From Coriobacteriales bacterium (lineage in GTDB: Bacteria > Actinomycetota > Coriobacteriia > Coriobacteriales > UBA8131), in contig JAISFJ010000099.1 in assembly GCA_031263665.1 (NCBI GenBank), positions 1 to 5,440 on the forward strand: a stretch of DNA of 5,440 nucleotides, given 5' to 3'. The position numbers and the translations under genes were made by a program. Positions 1 through 5,312 of this stretch are shown here, piece by piece; the first letter of the stretch is position 1; each line of letters begins with the position of its first letter. A model generated the notes under the pieces. It was given only the letters and a program-made list of their open reading frames with translations. It was not told the origin of the DNA and made no database searches.

Positions 1-833
1 ATTTGCCCACAACGGATGGCAAGGACGGTGGGGAAGGCGCCGATGGTGCGGGAGCCGAGGGTGCGGACGCTGGTGGCATGGACGGCGCAGCTGGTACGGG
101 CGCTGTAGGCGACGCGGATACTATGGATGGCGAAAGTGGAGAAACCTGCACCCTGAGCTTTAAGGTTTCCGATACGGGCATTGGCATCACGCCCGAACAA
201 CAGGCGCGGCTCTTTCAGGCGTTTTCACAGGCGGAAAGCAGCACATCGCGCAAATACGGAGGCACGGGCCTGGGGCTTGCCATATCGAAAAGCATCATCG
301 AGCTTATGGGGGGCACCATCACCGTTGAGTCACAGGAAAACAAGGGCTCAACCTTTCGTTTCACCATCAGAATTGTAGAGGGAGACGAGGCGCTTCTTGC
401 GACAAAACTGTCGTCTGAAAACGATGAATTTACTCAAATGGACCTGAGTTCTTATCGGGTTCTGCTCGCCGAGGATGTAGACACCAACCGTGAAATCGTC
501 TACGCGTTGCTTGAGCCAACCGGGCTGCGACTACAAAGCGCCGAAAATGGAGTTGATGCCGTGGAGATGTTTTCGGCCGACCCCCAAAAATTCGACTTCA
601 TCTTCATGGATGTGCAGATGCCTCAGATGGATGGACTTGAGGCGACACGTCGAATAAGGGCGCTCGATGACTTTTGGGCCAAAAAAGTACCCATTATCGC
701 AATGACAGCCAACGTGTTCAAAGAGGACATCGAACAGTGCCTCACCGCCGGCATGAACGACCACGTAGGCAAACCGCTCGACTTCAAAGAAGTACTCCGA
801 AAACTCCACGAATACCTCCCCCTCACTTCCTGA
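1..833 (+). CDS. Hybrid sensor histidine kinase, C-terminal part (ATPase + receiver)
   Basis: This is the 3' end of a gene that begins left of the window: the frame is open to base 1, and the first possible start (TTG at 3) would begin in the middle of a kinase domain. Numbering residues from base 3, the C-terminal half of a HATPase_c domain is visible. It has the G1 box DTGIGI (57-62), the F box FQAFSQ (71-76) and the G2 box GGTGLGL (86-92). A complete receiver domain follows (about 151-272), with acidic pair E157/D158, phospho-acceptor D203 in FMDVQMP, T235 and K257 in the GKP motif. By family knowledge, such proteins autophosphorylate on a histidine (off-window) and pass phosphate to the receiver aspartate. 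The sensor part and the stimulus are not visible. Residues 5-47 are a Gly/Ala/Asp/Glu-rich low-complexity stretch just before G1. There is no Hpt domain or output domain after the receiver. The gene converges on modC and there is no evidence that the two are functionally linked. Confidence 0.93.
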   Translation, partial: LPTTDGKDGGEGADGAGAEGADAGGMDGAAGTGAVGDADTMDGESGETCTLSFKVSDTGIGITPEQQARLFQAFSQAESSTSRKYGGTGLGLAISKSIIELMGGTITVESQENKGSTFRFTIRIVEGDEALLATKLSSENDEFTQMDLSSYRVLLAEDVDTNREIVYALLEPTGLRLQSAENGVDAVEMFSADPQKFDFIFMDVQMPQMDGLEATRRIRALDDFWAKKVPIIAMTANVFKEDIEQCLTAGMNDHVGKPLDFKEVLRKLHEYLPLTS

Positions 834-836
834 TGG

Positions 837-857
837 AACAACCGCGATTTAGTTGTT
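837..857. terminator. Weak inverted repeat between convergent genes
   Basis: AACAAC (837-842) and GTTGTT (852-857) are reverse complements around a 9-base spacer. They lie across the 15-base gap between the kinase stop (831-833) and the modC stop (849-851). The position fits a shared bidirectional terminator. The stem is only 6 bp, AT-leaning and lacks a T-run on either side, so this is a weak candidate. No better terminator is visible near either gene end. Confidence 0.2.
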
Positions 858-1934
858 GATGAGATGGATGCGGGAGGGGGGGATGTGGATGCGGAGGTGT
901 GCGCCGCGGTAAAGGGGCACGCCGGGGTTGTGGTCGACCCAGTTGAAGCGCCATTGCAAGGTTGTGGGCGCGGCCGTCTCGGGAGCACTTTTCGCCGCCA
1001 CCTTGGGGCGCAAGACGACCGTGCGCTCAAAGCGGGAGTCAACAATACGAGAAACCGTGCAGTCAAAGACGTTTTCCTGTTGCCCATCCGCTACTTCAAA
1101 AAACGAGGCTCGGACTCCTAAAAAACCGGCATCGCTGACAACCTCTTGCGCACAGGTGAGTTCGAAACCCCAATCGAGCGCCTCAACTTTGTGCGGTCCA
1201 ATCCTGCGAACCTGCGAGATGTTTTTTACGCCGGAAACCCTCAGCGTCGCGTAACTCGTCGGATGCTCCAGGATGCTTTCGGGAGGCGCTATTTCCGCGA
1301 TGGTGCCACGGTCGATAACCGCGATACGGTCACAGAAACGAAACGCCTCGTCAATGTCGTGTGAGACGTAAACGATGGTACCGTCAAAGCTATCAAACAA
1401 ATCGAGAAGGTCGAGTTCGAGCGAGGCTTTGAGATGGGAGTCGAGCGCTGAGAACGGCTCATCGAGCATGAGAATGGCGGGGCGGGCGGCGAGCATACGC
1501 GCCAGAGCTACGCGTTGTTGTTGTCCACCGGAAAGTCTGATGGGATAGCGTTTGCCAAAACCCTCGAGCCCAAAACGCGTAAGTTGCTCTGAGATGATAG
1601 CGTGCACCTCATCTTTCGGCGTTTTTCGAGAGATTCCCGCGGCAATATTTTCGGCCACCGTGAGGTTGGGAAACAGCATGTAGTTTTGGAAAAGCAACGC
1701 GGTCTTGCGCTGTTGAGCCGTGAGGTTAATGCCTTGCCCAGAGTCATAAAATGTTGTCCCCGCAACGACTATCCTTCCCTCATCCGGCGTTTCGAGACCG
1801 GCAATACAACGCAGGGTAAGACTCTTGCCGCAACCCGAGGCGCCAAGCAACCCGAGCGTCTCGTTTTCCGCCTCAAAGGCCACATCGAGCTCGAAGGCGG
1901 GAAAGTTCTTGCGGATGTCGACGATAAGGCTCAC
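849..1934 (-). CDS. modC: Molybdate ABC transporter ATP-binding protein ModC
   Basis: A 361-residue ABC ATPase that powers molybdate (possibly tungstate) import at the inner face of the membrane. In order it shows Walker A GASGCGKS (31-38), Q-loop Q83, signature LSGGQ (134-138), Walker B ILMLD plus catalytic E159 (154-159), D-loop SALD (162-165) and the switch histidine H192. From about 235 the sequence (GVKNIS, VEALDWGFEL, FLGVRASFFEV) matches the accessory C-terminal domain of Gram-positive ModC proteins as I remember them. It is split by an Ala/Pro/Thr-rich linker (311-325) and ends in a basic, hydrophobic tail with IHIPPSRIHLI. The start is GTG at 1934, chosen because AAGGAGG lies 4 bases upstream and because the GTGA overlap with the modB stop indicates translational coupling. 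It is the last gene of modABC. Substrate choice rests on the operon context with modA and modB. Sulfate or ferric-iron ATPases have similar ATPase domains but not these neighbours. Confidence 0.93.
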   Translation of the reverse strand: MSLIVDIRKNFPAFELDVAFEAENETLGLLGASGCGKSLTLRCIAGLETPDEGRIVVAGTTFYDSGQGINLTAQQRKTALLFQNYMLFPNLTVAENIAAGISRKTPKDEVHAIISEQLTRFGLEGFGKRYPIRLSGGQQQRVALARMLAARPAILMLDEPFSALDSHLKASLELDLLDLFDSFDGTIVYVSHDIDEAFRFCDRIAVIDRGTIAEIAPPESILEHPTSYATLRVSGVKNISQVRRIGPHKVEALDWGFELTCAQEVVSDAGFLGVRASFFEVADGQQENVFDCTVSRIVDSRFERTVVLRPKVAAKSAPETAAPTTLQWRFNWVDHNPGVPLYRGAHLRIHIPPSRIHLINN

Positions 1935-3451
1935 GTGTCCTCCTTAGGGCCGGCAGTGAGTGAGGCAAAACGGGTGGCGGGTGGCGACGTCTCGCCCTTC
2001 TCGACATCCGAACTCGCGCGGCGATAGCGCTGGGTGTGGGCGGCGTACCAATTGACGAACAGGATGACGACAAAGGAAAACAAGATGACGACAAAGACCC
2101 AAAACGTCGCCACATTGGAATGACCCCCCATCCACTCAAAGTAGATGGCGATGGGCATGGTCTGCGTGACGCCCGGATAGCTGCCGGCCACAAACAGCGT
2201 CGCGCCAAATTCTCCCATCGCCCGTGCGAAGGCAAGCACGGTGCCCGCCGCGATGGAAGGCCAGGCAAGTGGCATGGTCAGTTTGAGAAAGATGCGCGGC
2301 TCGCTCCAACCGAGCGTGCGCGCCGCGTCCCCAAGCGAGGGGTCGAGACTTTCAAAGGCACCGCGCGCCGTGCGATACATGAGCGGAAAGGAGACCACGA
2401 TGGCGGCCAGGACAGCGGCCGGCCAACTGAAGATGAGCTCGATGCCATGGTTGAGCAGCCAACGCCCCACCGCCGTTGACTTACCAAATAAGATGAGCAA
2501 AAGAAAGCCGCAAACCGTTGGCGGCAAAACCAAGGGAATGGTAAACAGGGAGTCCAAGACGCCCTTAAAGCGGCCACTGATTCCCTGGGAAAATTGCGCC
2601 GCAAGCAGACCTAAGACAAAGACGAAAATCATCGCAACCATTGAGGTTTTGAGTGACACCCAAAAAGGACGCAAGTCGAGAGAAGTAAAGAACTCGCGGA
2701 GAGCCGCAAACCCTGTCGGCGCCTGCTCGATGAGAACGTTTTCGGCTGAAACAACGAGGCCGGACTCGCAAAAAAGCGCTCCCGCCCGGTCCTTTTCGGG
2801 TGCTGCGTCGCTCGCGAGCGCCTCGCCGTTCGCAGGCGCTGTGTCGTTTGCGGGTGTCCCGCCGGTTCCCGTCTCCGCTGTCACCGCCGTCACTGTCGCG
2901 TAATAGTATCCCGGCTCAACCTCAACAACAAAATCATAGCGATAGGCGCCTCGCACTACCGAGCGCTCCACGGTATACTCGTAGCTTATATCCCTATCCG
3001 CCAGCTTGGTATCGGCGTTAAAGACTTGCGCGTCCAAAGCCTTGAGCATCGCCTCAAAATCAGAGTGTGCCGCCGAAATCACCATCTCTGACGCGATGGT
3101 TTCGGGCAGATACACCAACGCGTTATGCTCGTCTATCACCATGACGACGAAGGCATCCTGCGAACTCATCGGATAACGATAACCAAAGGAGGTGCCTTGA
3201 TATTTTCGGCTGGTGCCTTCGTTAAAGCGCTCAAAGCCCGTCAGTGCGAAATCAACGCCATCCGCACGCGCCTCAGTCCCGCTCCGAGAGACTTCGACTA
3301 ATGCGGGAGGATTGTTGGCTGGCGCCGAGTTTTGAGTCGGCGCAAAATCGGCCCAGGCAAGAACCGCGGGGACCATGAGAATAAGGCAGAGCGCCGCAAG
3401 AAGGGCGCTCATGCCTGCTTTACGATATATGTTGCCGTGTGTTATCGGCAC
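1931..3451 (-). CDS. modB: Molybdate ABC transporter permease ModB with N-terminal extracytoplasmic extension
   Basis: A 506-residue protein whose C-terminal 250 or so residues are a ModB-type permease, the channel subunit of the molybdate importer. The core has predicted membrane segments near 268-288, 302-322, 337-357, 398-420 and 447-468. It carries the ATPase-contact EAA loop as DAARTLG (375-381) followed by LTMP (391-394), with D in place of the usual first E. ModB is normally about 225 residues. Here residues 1-250 are extra: a basic start and hydrophobic anchor (about 14-34), a predicted extracytoplasmic region (about 40-190) with FERFNEG, SFGYRYP and ALVYLPETIASEM that I do not recognise, then a Thr/Ala/Gly/Pro-rich linker (about 191-222). 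The start is GTG at 3451, the first start after an in-frame stop, with AAGGAG 12 bases upstream. ATG at 3412 is a weaker alternative and would still leave a hydrophobic N-terminus. The gene sits 73 bases after modA and overlaps modC by 4 bases. Confidence 0.9.
   Translation of the reverse strand: MPITHGNIYRKAGMSALLAALCLILMVPAVLAWADFAPTQNSAPANNPPALVEVSRSGTEARADGVDFALTGFERFNEGTSRKYQGTSFGYRYPMSSQDAFVVMVIDEHNALVYLPETIASEMVISAAHSDFEAMLKALDAQVFNADTKLADRDISYEYTVERSVVRGAYRYDFVVEVEPGYYYATVTAVTAETGTGGTPANDTAPANGEALASDAAPEKDRAGALFCESGLVVSAENVLIEQAPTGFAALREFFTSLDLRPFWVSLKTSMVAMIFVFVLGLLAAQFSQGISGRFKGVLDSLFTIPLVLPPTVCGFLLLILFGKSTAVGRWLLNHGIELIFSWPAAVLAAIVVSFPLMYRTARGAFESLDPSLGDAARTLGWSEPRIFLKLTMPLAWPSIAAGTVLAFARAMGEFGATLFVAGSYPGVTQTMPIAIYFEWMGGHSNVATFWVFVVILFSFVVILFVNWYAAHTQRYRRASSDVEKGETSPPATRFASLTAGPKEDT
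1939..1945 (-). promoter_or_regulatory. Ribosome binding site of modC
   Basis: On the minus strand AAGGAGG occupies 1945-1939, 4 bases ahead of the GTG start at 1934 and inside the last codons of modB. It is a full-strength Shine-Dalgarno sequence and fixes the GTG as the start. Confidence 0.85.
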
Positions 3452-3463
3452 ATGCTTTTACTG

Positions 3464-3469
3464 CTCCTT
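3464..3469 (-). promoter_or_regulatory. Ribosome binding site of modB
   Basis: AAGGAG on the minus strand at 3469-3464. The spacing to the modB GTG (3451) is 12 bases, longer than ideal. An out-of-frame ATG at 3453 is better spaced but reads only three codons before a stop. The site supports GTG 3451 over the internal ATG at 3412, which has no comparable site. Confidence 0.6.
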
Positions 3470-3479
3470 CAAAAAAGCA

Positions 3480-3523
3480 AACCCGTGGCTTACCGTCAGG
3501 GACTTACAACCCGTGGCTTACCG
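3480..3523. repeat. Two direct copies of a 16-bp sequence between modA and modB
   Basis: AACCCGTGGCTTACCG occurs exactly at 3480-3495 and again at 3508-3523, a 28-base period. The right-hand copy ends 1 base before the modA stop codon (3525-3527). The pair fills most of the 73-base modA-modB gap. It forms no strong hairpin. A local tandem duplication is the simplest reading, and a protein or RNA binding role cannot be excluded. Confidence 0.8.
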
Positions 3524-3524
3524 C

Positions 3525-4403
3525 TTAGAGTACCTCAAAACCATCCTGCGACCACACGCGTTGTGCGTCCGGGTCGGTCAAACAGAAATTGAGAAAATCC
3601 TTCGCGACATCGGCGCTTTTGGAGTCTTTCAAAACGGCGCCGGGATAAAGAATCGCCTTATGCGCGTCAGCCGGTACCGTAAACGCGGTCTCGATACCCT
3701 CGTAGCGATAGAGGTCGCTTGTATAAACAAAGCCGATTTGGCAGTCGCCTGTTGCCACATAGTTCGCGGCGGTCCCGACCTTATCGGCCAACACGACCTT
3801 CTCACCGAATGCGGGGTCATACTCGCCATCCTTGCCGGTGTCGCTCGTGTACAAGTCGATGCTGTTGAGCGCCTGATTGGCATACTGGCCAGCGGGGACG
3901 GTCGCGGCATCACCAATAGCAATCTTTGCGAAAGCGTCCGACTTTACGTCCTCAAGCGCACTGACGGTGACGTCTGAGCCTGTCGCCTTTACGATGACGA
4001 GGTCGTTACCAAACATGTCAATGCGAGTCGCTTCATCGATAGAGCCTCCCTCAGCAGCCGTGTCCATGCTGCCCGCCGAAGCAGTGATGAGGATATCGGC
4101 CTGCGCCCCGGCTCCAATTTGCTCGACGAGGTCTCCGGAAGCCTTAAACTGCGAGTCCGTAAAGGTCACCTCGGGATGCTGTGCGGTGTAGAGCTTCTGA
4201 ACCTCCGGCAACGCTTTTTCGAGCGAATTGGCCGCGAATATCTGTAACGTAACCGGCTGTGCGGTGGGAGTGGATTCGGGTGCGGACGCCGGTTCCGCTG
4301 GTTCCTCCGCCTTGGGCTGACTGCAGGCAGTCAGAGCAAATACCAGCGCAAACACCGAAATCATCACTACAACAACTTTGAGGAACATGGGCTTTTTCTT
4401 CAT
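3525..4403 (-). CDS. modA: Molybdate-binding lipoprotein ModA
   Basis: A 292-residue substrate-binding protein that captures molybdate (or tungstate) outside the cell and delivers it to ModB. Residues 1-27 are a lipoprotein signal: MKKK, a hydrophobic core, then lipobox LTAC with lipidated C27. A Glu/Pro/Ala/Thr-rich tether follows (28-50), then the binding domain (51-292). Landmarks shared with the ModA family are AANS (57-60) and ASGDL (88-92), whose serines are the expected oxyanion ligands, also IAIGDAATVPAGQYA (161-175), TAANYV (211-216) and GFVYTSD (224-230) with the candidate ligand Y227. The C-terminus FLNFCLTDPDAQRVW...GFEVL is also typical. The start is ATG at 4403, because AAGGAGAAAGGA lies just upstream of it. 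A GTG at 4424 would extend the frame by 7 residues but would put that site inside the gene. It is the first gene of modABC, with the promoter region directly upstream. Exact oxyanion preference cannot be read from sequence alone. Confidence 0.94.
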   Translation of the reverse strand: MKKKPMFLKVVVVMISVFALVFALTACSQPKAEEPAEPASAPESTPTAQPVTLQIFAANSLEKALPEVQKLYTAQHPEVTFTDSQFKASGDLVEQIGAGAQADILITASAGSMDTAAEGGSIDEATRIDMFGNDLVIVKATGSDVTVSALEDVKSDAFAKIAIGDAATVPAGQYANQALNSIDLYTSDTGKDGEYDPAFGEKVVLADKVGTAANYVATGDCQIGFVYTSDLYRYEGIETAFTVPADAHKAILYPGAVLKDSKSADVAKDFLNFCLTDPDAQRVWSQDGFEVL

Positions 4404-4408
4404 AATCG

Positions 4409-4420
4409 TCCTTTCTCCTT
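4409..4420 (-). promoter_or_regulatory. Ribosome binding site of modA
   Basis: AAGGAGAAAGGA on the minus strand (4420-4409) holds two purine-rich blocks. AAAGGA is 5 bases and AAGGAG 11 bases from ATG 4403. This decides the start in favour of 4403 over the GTG at 4424. Confidence 0.8.
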
Positions 4421-4427
4421 GCACTTT

Positions 4428-4449
4428 AGGGCACTTCTAGAAGTGCCCT
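4428..4449. promoter_or_regulatory. Perfect 22-bp palindrome ahead of modA
   Basis: AGGGCACTTCT (4428-4438) is followed directly by its exact reverse complement AGAAGTGCCCT (4439-4449). It ends 7 bases before the modA ribosome binding site on the minus strand. As DNA it could be a dimeric repressor operator. As RNA it would be a 5' leader hairpin. A further copy of AAGTGC (minus strand 4426-4421) directly abuts the ribosome binding site and could compete for the same arm. No T-run follows, so it is not a classical terminator. Confidence 0.75.
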
Positions 4450-4450
4450 T

Positions 4451-4474
4451 TATTATCCCATTATTAGGATAATA
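4451..4474. promoter_or_regulatory. Interrupted dyad overlapping the modA promoter
   Basis: TATTATCC (4451-4458) and GGATAATA (4467-4474) are perfect 8-bp inverted half-sites around an 8-base spacer. The dyad lies where the -10 region of the modA promoter is expected, so a bound protein would block transcription. It is a candidate operator. The regulator is unknown, and the half-site is not the E. coli ModE sequence as I recall it. Confidence 0.5.
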
Positions 4475-4490
4475 GAATATAACATATCAA
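4461..4490 (-). promoter_or_regulatory. Candidate promoter of modABC
   Basis: On the minus strand TTGATA (4490-4485) matches the -35 consensus at 5 of 6 positions. TAATAA (4466-4461) lies 18 bases further on, and shifted by one base it reads AATAAT. Both are in a markedly AT-rich stretch (about 4450-4500) amid GC-richer DNA. The transcript would start near 4454, placing the 22-bp palindrome at its very beginning. Other hexamer pairings are possible in this AT-rich block. Confidence 0.45.
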
Positions 4491-4497
4491 GGTTATA
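4478..4497. promoter_or_regulatory. Second dyad TATAAC-N8-GTTATA near the -35
   Basis: TATAAC (4478-4483) and GTTATA (4492-4497) are inverted 6-bp half-sites with an 8-base spacer, covering the proposed -35. GTTATA resembles a half-site of known ModE operators, but the two halves point the opposite way from the E. coli arrangement as I recall it. It may be chance in an AT-rich region. Confidence 0.3.
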
Positions 4498-4531
4498 CTC
4501 GGACCAAACTTCTGTCAAACAAACAAAAGGC

Positions 4532-4551
4532 AACGGATGGGTAAACGGATG
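4532..4551. repeat. Short direct repeat AACGGATG
   Basis: AACGGATG occurs at 4532-4539 and 4544-4551 (12-base period). The surrounding 4500-4576 holds no gene and no convincing terminator. This is the only order I see there. Confidence 0.4.
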
Positions 4552-4576
4552 TTTTCAGTTTTTGGATACTGTCCAC

Positions 4577-4600
4577 AGCGCACAGGGTAAAGCGCACAGG
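4577..4600. repeat. Direct repeat AGCGCACAGG at the left edge of the structured element
   Basis: AGCGCACAGG at 4577-4586 and 4591-4600 (14-base period). The second copy runs into the left terminal inverted repeat of the element, so the first may be a remnant of the same terminal sequence or an insertion-site duplication. Confidence 0.5.
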
Positions 4601-4615
4601 AGGGACGGTTCCCTT

Positions 4616-4658
4616 TGCGCACCCAGGGTCATCCCCCTGCATATGTATGAGCGCACAA
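4616..4658. repeat. 43-bp insert in the left arm with its own hairpin
   Basis: These bases have no counterpart in the right arm, where positions 4902 and 4903 are adjacent. The insert contains CAGGG (4624-4628) and CCCTG (4635-4639) with a 6-base loop. It is bordered by the related inverted ends TTTGCGC (4614-4620) and GCGCACAAA (4651-4659). It would bulge as a side hairpin from the main stem, or form part of a separate REP-like unit with 4592-4620 (GCGCA...TGCGC around AGGGA...TCCCT). Confidence 0.55.
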
Positions 4659-4697
4659 AGGGAAGTGCTGATTAAATGCTGTTACGTCAGGTGGTGA

Positions 4698-4785
4698 GTC
4701 ATTTTCGCATCTGGCAAGGCGAGTGACATCAGGACTAGCAGAGCTAATGCTGGTGTTGCGGGGCGTTGCCAGAGGCGAAAATGGC
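4698..4785 (+). other. Stem-loop 1 of the cloverleaf
   Basis: The basal stem pairs 4698-4708 with 4775-4785 and 4710-4717 with 4766-4773, with one A/G mismatch (4709/4774). A short 2-bp step is followed by an upper stem pairing 4723-4732 with 4750-4759, and a tip TAGC-AGA-GCTA (4736-4746). Four of the pairs are G.U when the plus strand is read. Confidence 0.65.
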
Positions 4786-4789
4786 CGCC

Positions 4790-4822
4790 CCGATAAGGTA
4801 TGATATTTTCATACCTTATCGG
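4790..4822. other. Stem-loop 2: perfect 14-bp hairpin at the centre of the element
   Basis: CCGATAAGGTATGA (4790-4803) and TCATACCTTATCGG (4809-4822) are exact reverse complements around the loop TATTT. No T-run follows on either strand, so it is not a standard intrinsic terminator. Confidence 0.8.
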
Positions 4823-4870
4823 CGAGGCTTGTCAAGGCCGAAGAGCGAAGCGTGCCTTTACAAGCCGTCG
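4823..4870. other. Stem-loop 3 of the cloverleaf
   Basis: GGCTTGT (4826-4832) pairs with ACAAGCC (4860-4866), and AAGGC (4834-4838) with GCCTT (4854-4858), separated by one C/T mismatch. CGA (4823-4825) pairs with TCG (4868-4870) past a bulged G. The stem starts directly after stem-loop 2, so the two could stack. Confidence 0.65.
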
Positions 4871-4926
4871 ATGGCGTGACATGATTTAATCAGTGCTTCC
4901 CTAAGGGAATCGTCCCTCCTGTGCCC

Positions 4927-5289
4927 CTATGCCGCCTCGAGAGCCGCTTTCGCCACGTCGGTGAGCTTGGCAAAGGCGGCGGCATCGTTGACGGCGATGT
5001 CTGCCAACACCTTACGGTCGAGTTCAACGCCGGCTTTTTTAAGGCCGTTCATAAAGACCGAGTACGACATTCCATTAAGATGCGCAGCGGCATTGATGCG
5101 CGTTATCCACAGACGACGAATGACCCGCTTCTTATTGCGACGGTCCCGATAGGCGTATTGCAATGAGTGTTGTACCTGCTCTTTGGCCGCACGATAGGAC
5201 CGAGATTTTGCCCCATAATACCCTTTTGCTCGCGCTAAAACCACCCGACGTTTCTTTTTTGCCGCGACTGAACGCTTGACGCGTGACAT
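4927..5289 (-). CDS. rplT: 50S ribosomal protein L20
   Basis: A 120-residue complete L20, an early 23S rRNA-binding protein needed for assembly of the large subunit. The basic, extended N-terminus ([15 protein letters not shown], then [20 protein letters not shown]) is followed by the globular RNA-binding part with [49 protein letters not shown]. These are near-universal L20 sequence features, and the length is normal. Start ATG 5289, with AAGGGAG 9 bases upstream. It follows rpmI by 23 bases, as in the usual infC-rpmI-rplT operon, and is the last gene of that operon here. L20 can repress its own operon in some bacteria by binding the leader, which is off-window. The stop codon (TAG, 4929-4927) is followed after only 2 bases by the inverted-repeat element, and no ordinary terminator is visible. 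Confidence 0.98.
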   Translation of the reverse strand: MSRVKRSVAAKKKRRVVLARAKGYYGAKSRSYRAAKEQVQHSLQYAYRDRRNKKRVIRRLWITRINAAAHLNGMSYSVFMNGLKKAGVELDRKVLADIAVNDAAAFAKLTDVAKAALEAA

Positions 5290-5298
5290 ATCACATCA

Positions 5299-5305
5299 CT
5301 CCCTT
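5299..5305 (-). promoter_or_regulatory. Ribosome binding site of rplT
   Basis: AAGGGAG on the minus strand (5305-5299), 9 bases before ATG 5289, in the 23-base gap after rpmI. It supports the chosen rplT start. Confidence 0.7.
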
Positions 5306-5312
5306 ACCATAC

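Larger units (their letters stand above)
4594..4924. mobile_element. 331-bp cloverleaf-forming inverted-repeat element (MITE/REP-like or structured RNA)
   Basis: Outer arms 4594-4615 and 4903-4924 are inverted copies over 22 positions with one difference. Inner arms 4659-4689 and 4872-4902 pair at 29 of 31 positions. On the right the two arm blocks are contiguous; on the left they are split by 43 bases. The inner stem encloses three stem-loops (4698-4785, 4790-4822, 4823-4870), giving a four-way junction with few unpaired bases. The outer arm carries the small palindrome AGGGA-CGGT-TCCCT (4601-4614), reminiscent of REP-type repeats linked to IS200-like transposases, by my recollection. No open reading frame, transposase or clear target-site duplication is visible. 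It fills the rplT-modA gap, starting 2 bases after the rplT stop. Alternatives are a large structured RNA read on the plus strand, or a transcript-end structure for the ribosomal operon. The repeat structure is directly visible; the function is not known. Confidence 0.75.

Noticed and set aside
2241..2903. Long plus-strand open frame opposite modB
   Set aside because: It lies antisense within modB, has Arg/Ser/Pro/Ala-rich composition typical of a GC-rich shadow frame, and shows no recognisable domain.
3442..3453. Three-codon reading frame (ATG at 3453, minus strand) overlapping the modB start
   Set aside because: It is better spaced from the AAGGAG than the modB GTG, but such a short frame occurs easily by chance and nothing else supports a leader peptide.
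3480..3523. CRISPR array
   Set aside because: Only two 16-bp copies with a 12-base gap: too few and too short, and there are no cas genes.
4404..4424. GTG at 4424 as the modA start
   Set aside because: It would place the strong AAGGAGAAAGGA site inside the gene; ATG 4403 gives a standard lipoprotein signal starting MKKK.
4698..4870. tRNA or tRNA-like gene suggested by the cloverleaf shape
   Set aside because: The stems are far too long, and the conserved T-loop, D-loop and acceptor features are missing.
4594..4924. Retron non-coding RNA (terminal inverted repeats around hairpins)
   Set aside because: No reverse transcriptase gene is next to it; both neighbours are ordinary rplT and modA.
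4428..4926. Molybdenum-cofactor riboswitch upstream of modA
   Set aside because: The likely modA transcript begins close to the gene and leaves only the palindrome in its leader. The large structure lies upstream of the promoter and folds better on the opposite strand.
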